64,000 nucleotides of DNA, taken from positions 1-64,000 of the forward strand of contig JAFZOL010000034.1 in the NCBI GenBank assembly GCA_017550625.1, written 5' to 3'. The stretch is from Clostridia bacterium (GTDB lineage Bacteria > Bacillota > Clostridia > Oscillospirales > Acutalibacteraceae). This document shows positions 62,344 to 64,000 of the stretch, piece by piece (position 1 is the first letter of the stretch; each line of letters begins with the position of its first letter). The notes beneath the pieces were generated by a model. That model did not search any database. It had not been told where the DNA came from and saw nothing but the letters and a program-made list of their open reading frames with translations. The position numbers were made by a program, and so were the translations under genes.

Positions 62344-64000
62344 CGAAGAAATGGTCCGCGGCGTGCGCGAACGCGTTGATGCCGGCAGGACCGCGAAAAA
62401 AAGACGCCTTCGGGGGATCGCGGCCGTGTCGCTGGCGCTGATTATCGCCCTGACCGCCGTGCTCGGCGTCACGCTCAACAAAAAATCGCCGGTCGTGCTG
62501 CCCGCGGCGATCGGCGGCGGCTACGGCTTCTCCGCGACAACGGCTGCCGAGCACCGCGCCGTGATCGAAAACGCGGTGAAAAACGACGCTGAAGCCATGC
62601 GCGAGCTGATGGATTCCACGCTCACGTGGAACCTGTCGGCCGACGGCGGGCTCAGGTTCACCGGCGAGCCCGTTACCCTGCATGTCACGGCAACGAACCC
62701 GTCTCGTTACGTGAGCGAGGGCGGCTTTTCGGTGCTGCTCGACGGCGTGTACCAAAGCGTCACGCTCAGAAACGCCGACGGCACGCTTCTCGAACCCGCC
62801 GCGATGCACCCGCTGCTCTTCAACGCCAAAGAGACGAAGACCTTCGATCTGGTCTTCACGCCCAACGTCGGCAAAGCGGGCGATACCCTTACGCTGTGTC
62901 TCGGCGTCACGATGTACCCGTCGTTTGAGGGCACGTACTACGGCGATGCATACGGCTACGGCTTCCTCGGAGAGGCTGCCGTCTACCCGCACCGCTGCGT
63001 GTATTCCGAGCCCCTGACCCTTGCGTTCGCGCAGGATGCTCCCGCTGCGATGTCCGCCGCGGGGCTCGCCGTCCAGACAACGGCAAAATCGCCCGCGTTT
63101 TCCGATGACGAGCTGAAAACGGCCGACGAATCGGTATTCCCGAAGCTGTTCACGGATCCCGCTTCCGAATTCGCCGCGCAGAGCGTCAATCTCCTGCGCG
63201 GGGACGGCGAAAACGGCCTGACGGTCGCTTTCGCGGGGAAAGGGAGCACCTGCCGCGTCACGCTGATGATCGACCACGCACCCGTTGATCTCGGCGGCAC
63301 CACGTTTACGGACGTCGTGACCGAAACCGGCACCGTCACGGCAGTGACGTTCCCCGTGGACGCCGCGTCGCTCGGCGCGGGCGCGCACCACGTTTACGCT
63401 ACGGTCGTGGTCGGCTCCGGTGCGTACGCATCGGTTTACAATACGCCCACCGAATTCCTGTTTGTCGGCGAAAAGCCCGCACCCGCTGACTTGCCGCCCG
63501 CAAAAGAGCCCCAATACGCTCCGGCCGGTAAGGTCTCTTATCTCGGCTTCTCGTCGATCGGCGGCGGCATGCCTTTTGCCGACGTCTTCTCCGACGGCAG
63601 GCTTGCCGTGGTGCACGTTGCCGAGAGCGACGTGCGGGCAGGCGAGCGCGCGTTTTACGTCTATGATCCCGCCGACGGCAGCCTGACGAAACAAGCCGTG
63701 CTCTCCAATTACGCGAACGCCTTCCGTCTCGCAAACGACCGCCTGATCGCCGTCGATAACCCCGCCGCTCCCGACCCGCACGTCCGGGTCTACGGCAGCG
63801 ACGGCGGCGTCCTCTCCGATGTACCCTTTAAAACCGGCCTGCCGTCCGACGAAATGACGCTGTTCAATTATCAGGCGGCGAACGGCAGCGTGCTGATCTC
63901 TACCGACGGCGGCGCGTTCTGGGTTTACTGCAGTGAAACGCAGCGAGCTTTTATTTTCGACGTCGCCACCGGCGAAAGAACGCCCGTGAAGGTCAAAAAG
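62333..64000 (+). CDS. Membrane-anchored putative anti-sigma factor or sensor (3' end outside the window)
   Basis: The frame starts at the ATG at 62333 (GGAGG before it) and is open to the window end: 556 residues visible. A short basic cytoplasmic part (1-28, 'DEEMVRGVRERVDAGRTAKKRRLR') is followed by a membrane helix ('GIAAVSLALIIALTAVLGVTL', about 29-49). A large outside part follows with immunoglobulin-like strands (about 75-190 and 240-350, e.g. 'GEPVTLHVTATNPSRYVSEGGF') and then a repeat-rich region that looks like the start of a beta-propeller ('DVFSDGRLAVVHVAES', 'NAFRLANDRLIAVDNP'). The 11-base overlap with the ECF sigma gene makes a role in binding or controlling that sigma factor likely. 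No classical zinc anti-sigma motif is seen. Confidence 0.8.
   Translation, partial: MRSDEEMVRGVRERVDAGRTAKKRRLRGIAAVSLALIIALTAVLGVTLNKKSPVVLPAAIGGGYGFSATTAAEHRAVIENAVKNDAEAMRELMDSTLTWNLSADGGLRFTGEPVTLHVTATNPSRYVSEGGFSVLLDGVYQSVTLRNADGTLLEPAAMHPLLFNAKETKTFDLVFTPNVGKAGDTLTLCLGVTMYPSFEGTYYGDAYGYGFLGEAAVYPHRCVYSEPLTLAFAQDAPAAMSAAGLAVQTTAKSPAFSDDELKTADESVFPKLFTDPASEFAAQSVNLLRGDGENGLTVAFAGKGSTCRVTLMIDHAPVDLGGTTFTDVVTETGTVTAVTFPVDAASLGAGAHHVYATVVVGSGAYASVYNTPTEFLFVGEKPAPADLPPAKEPQYAPAGKVSYLGFSSIGGGMPFADVFSDGRLAVVHVAESDVRAGERAFYVYDPADGSLTKQAVLSNYANAFRLANDRLIAVDNPAAPDPHVRVYGSDGGVLSDVPFKTGLPSDEMTLFNYQAANGSVLISTDGGAFWVYCSETQRAFIFDVATGERTPVKVKK

Overview
The window looks like chromosomal DNA of an anaerobic, high-GC member of the Clostridia, most likely Oscillospirales (Ruminococcaceae/Oscillospiraceae-like), probably from a gut. 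The evidence is a low-GC recombinase fragment followed by uniformly GC-rich genes, strong Shine-Dalgarno sequences with some TTG and GTG starts, sigma-A promoters, Firmicutes-type control elements (PyrR attenuator, DinR-type LexA box, Rex, TepA next to FtsK/SpoIIIE) and a ferredoxin-dependent 2-oxoacid oxidoreductase. No species can be named from the sequence alone.

Layout. 1-600: the 3' end of a serine recombinase, its terminator and an array of small hairpins. 0.9-2.9 kb: a GH4 alpha-galactosidase-like enzyme and thymidine kinase. 3.0-7.7 kb: a one-strand cluster of separate single-domain proteins (condensation enzyme, adenylate-forming ligase, acyl carrier protein, phosphopantetheinyl transferase, NERD membrane protein); this is the best candidate for an undescribed small-molecule pathway. 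7.7-13.4 kb: an ABC exporter of the MacB/FtsX type and aldose epimerase. 13.5-19.2 kb: a secreted protein, a two-component system and an HtrA protease, which form an envelope-stress set. 19.3-30.4 kb: a ceramidase-like amidase, a sugar-type transporter, an alpha-toroid enzyme, a secreted lipase, threonine aldolase, two paralogous surface proteins and a cation/proton antiporter. 30.6-34.2 kb: an M23 endopeptidase, a membrane protein and a proline-rich lipoprotein.

34.5-43.4 kb is an acyl-activation region: a four-subunit 2-oxoacid:ferredoxin oxidoreductase with a small unknown fifth gene, a LuxR-type regulator, two convergent paralogous AMP-ligases with an unusual phosphate-binding loop, and a CAT-fold (E2-like) acyltransferase. 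43.4-52.8 kb holds housekeeping and transport genes: MgtE with a long leader carrying a short upstream ORF, an esterase, a DUF4097-like protein, a GtrA-like protein with an inserted solute-binding-like segment, 6S RNA, pyrR-uraA under PyrR attenuation, and rex. 52.9-61.4 kb: tepA, ftsK/spoIIIE, a ComEC-like hydrolase with a DUF3006 partner, an SOS-controlled YolD/Y-family polymerase pair, tRNA-Leu(GAG) followed by a composite palindromic element, and a secreted phosphoesterase. The right end holds an ECF sigma factor and a membrane-anchored putative anti-sigma factor that runs off the window.

The genes divide into functional groups. The 3-7 kb cluster could load an acyl group onto its own carrier protein and condense it with an amine. 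The 34-43 kb region could make and use acyl-CoA esters. The two-component system probably controls the adjacent htrA. All assignments come from reading motifs; no database search was run.
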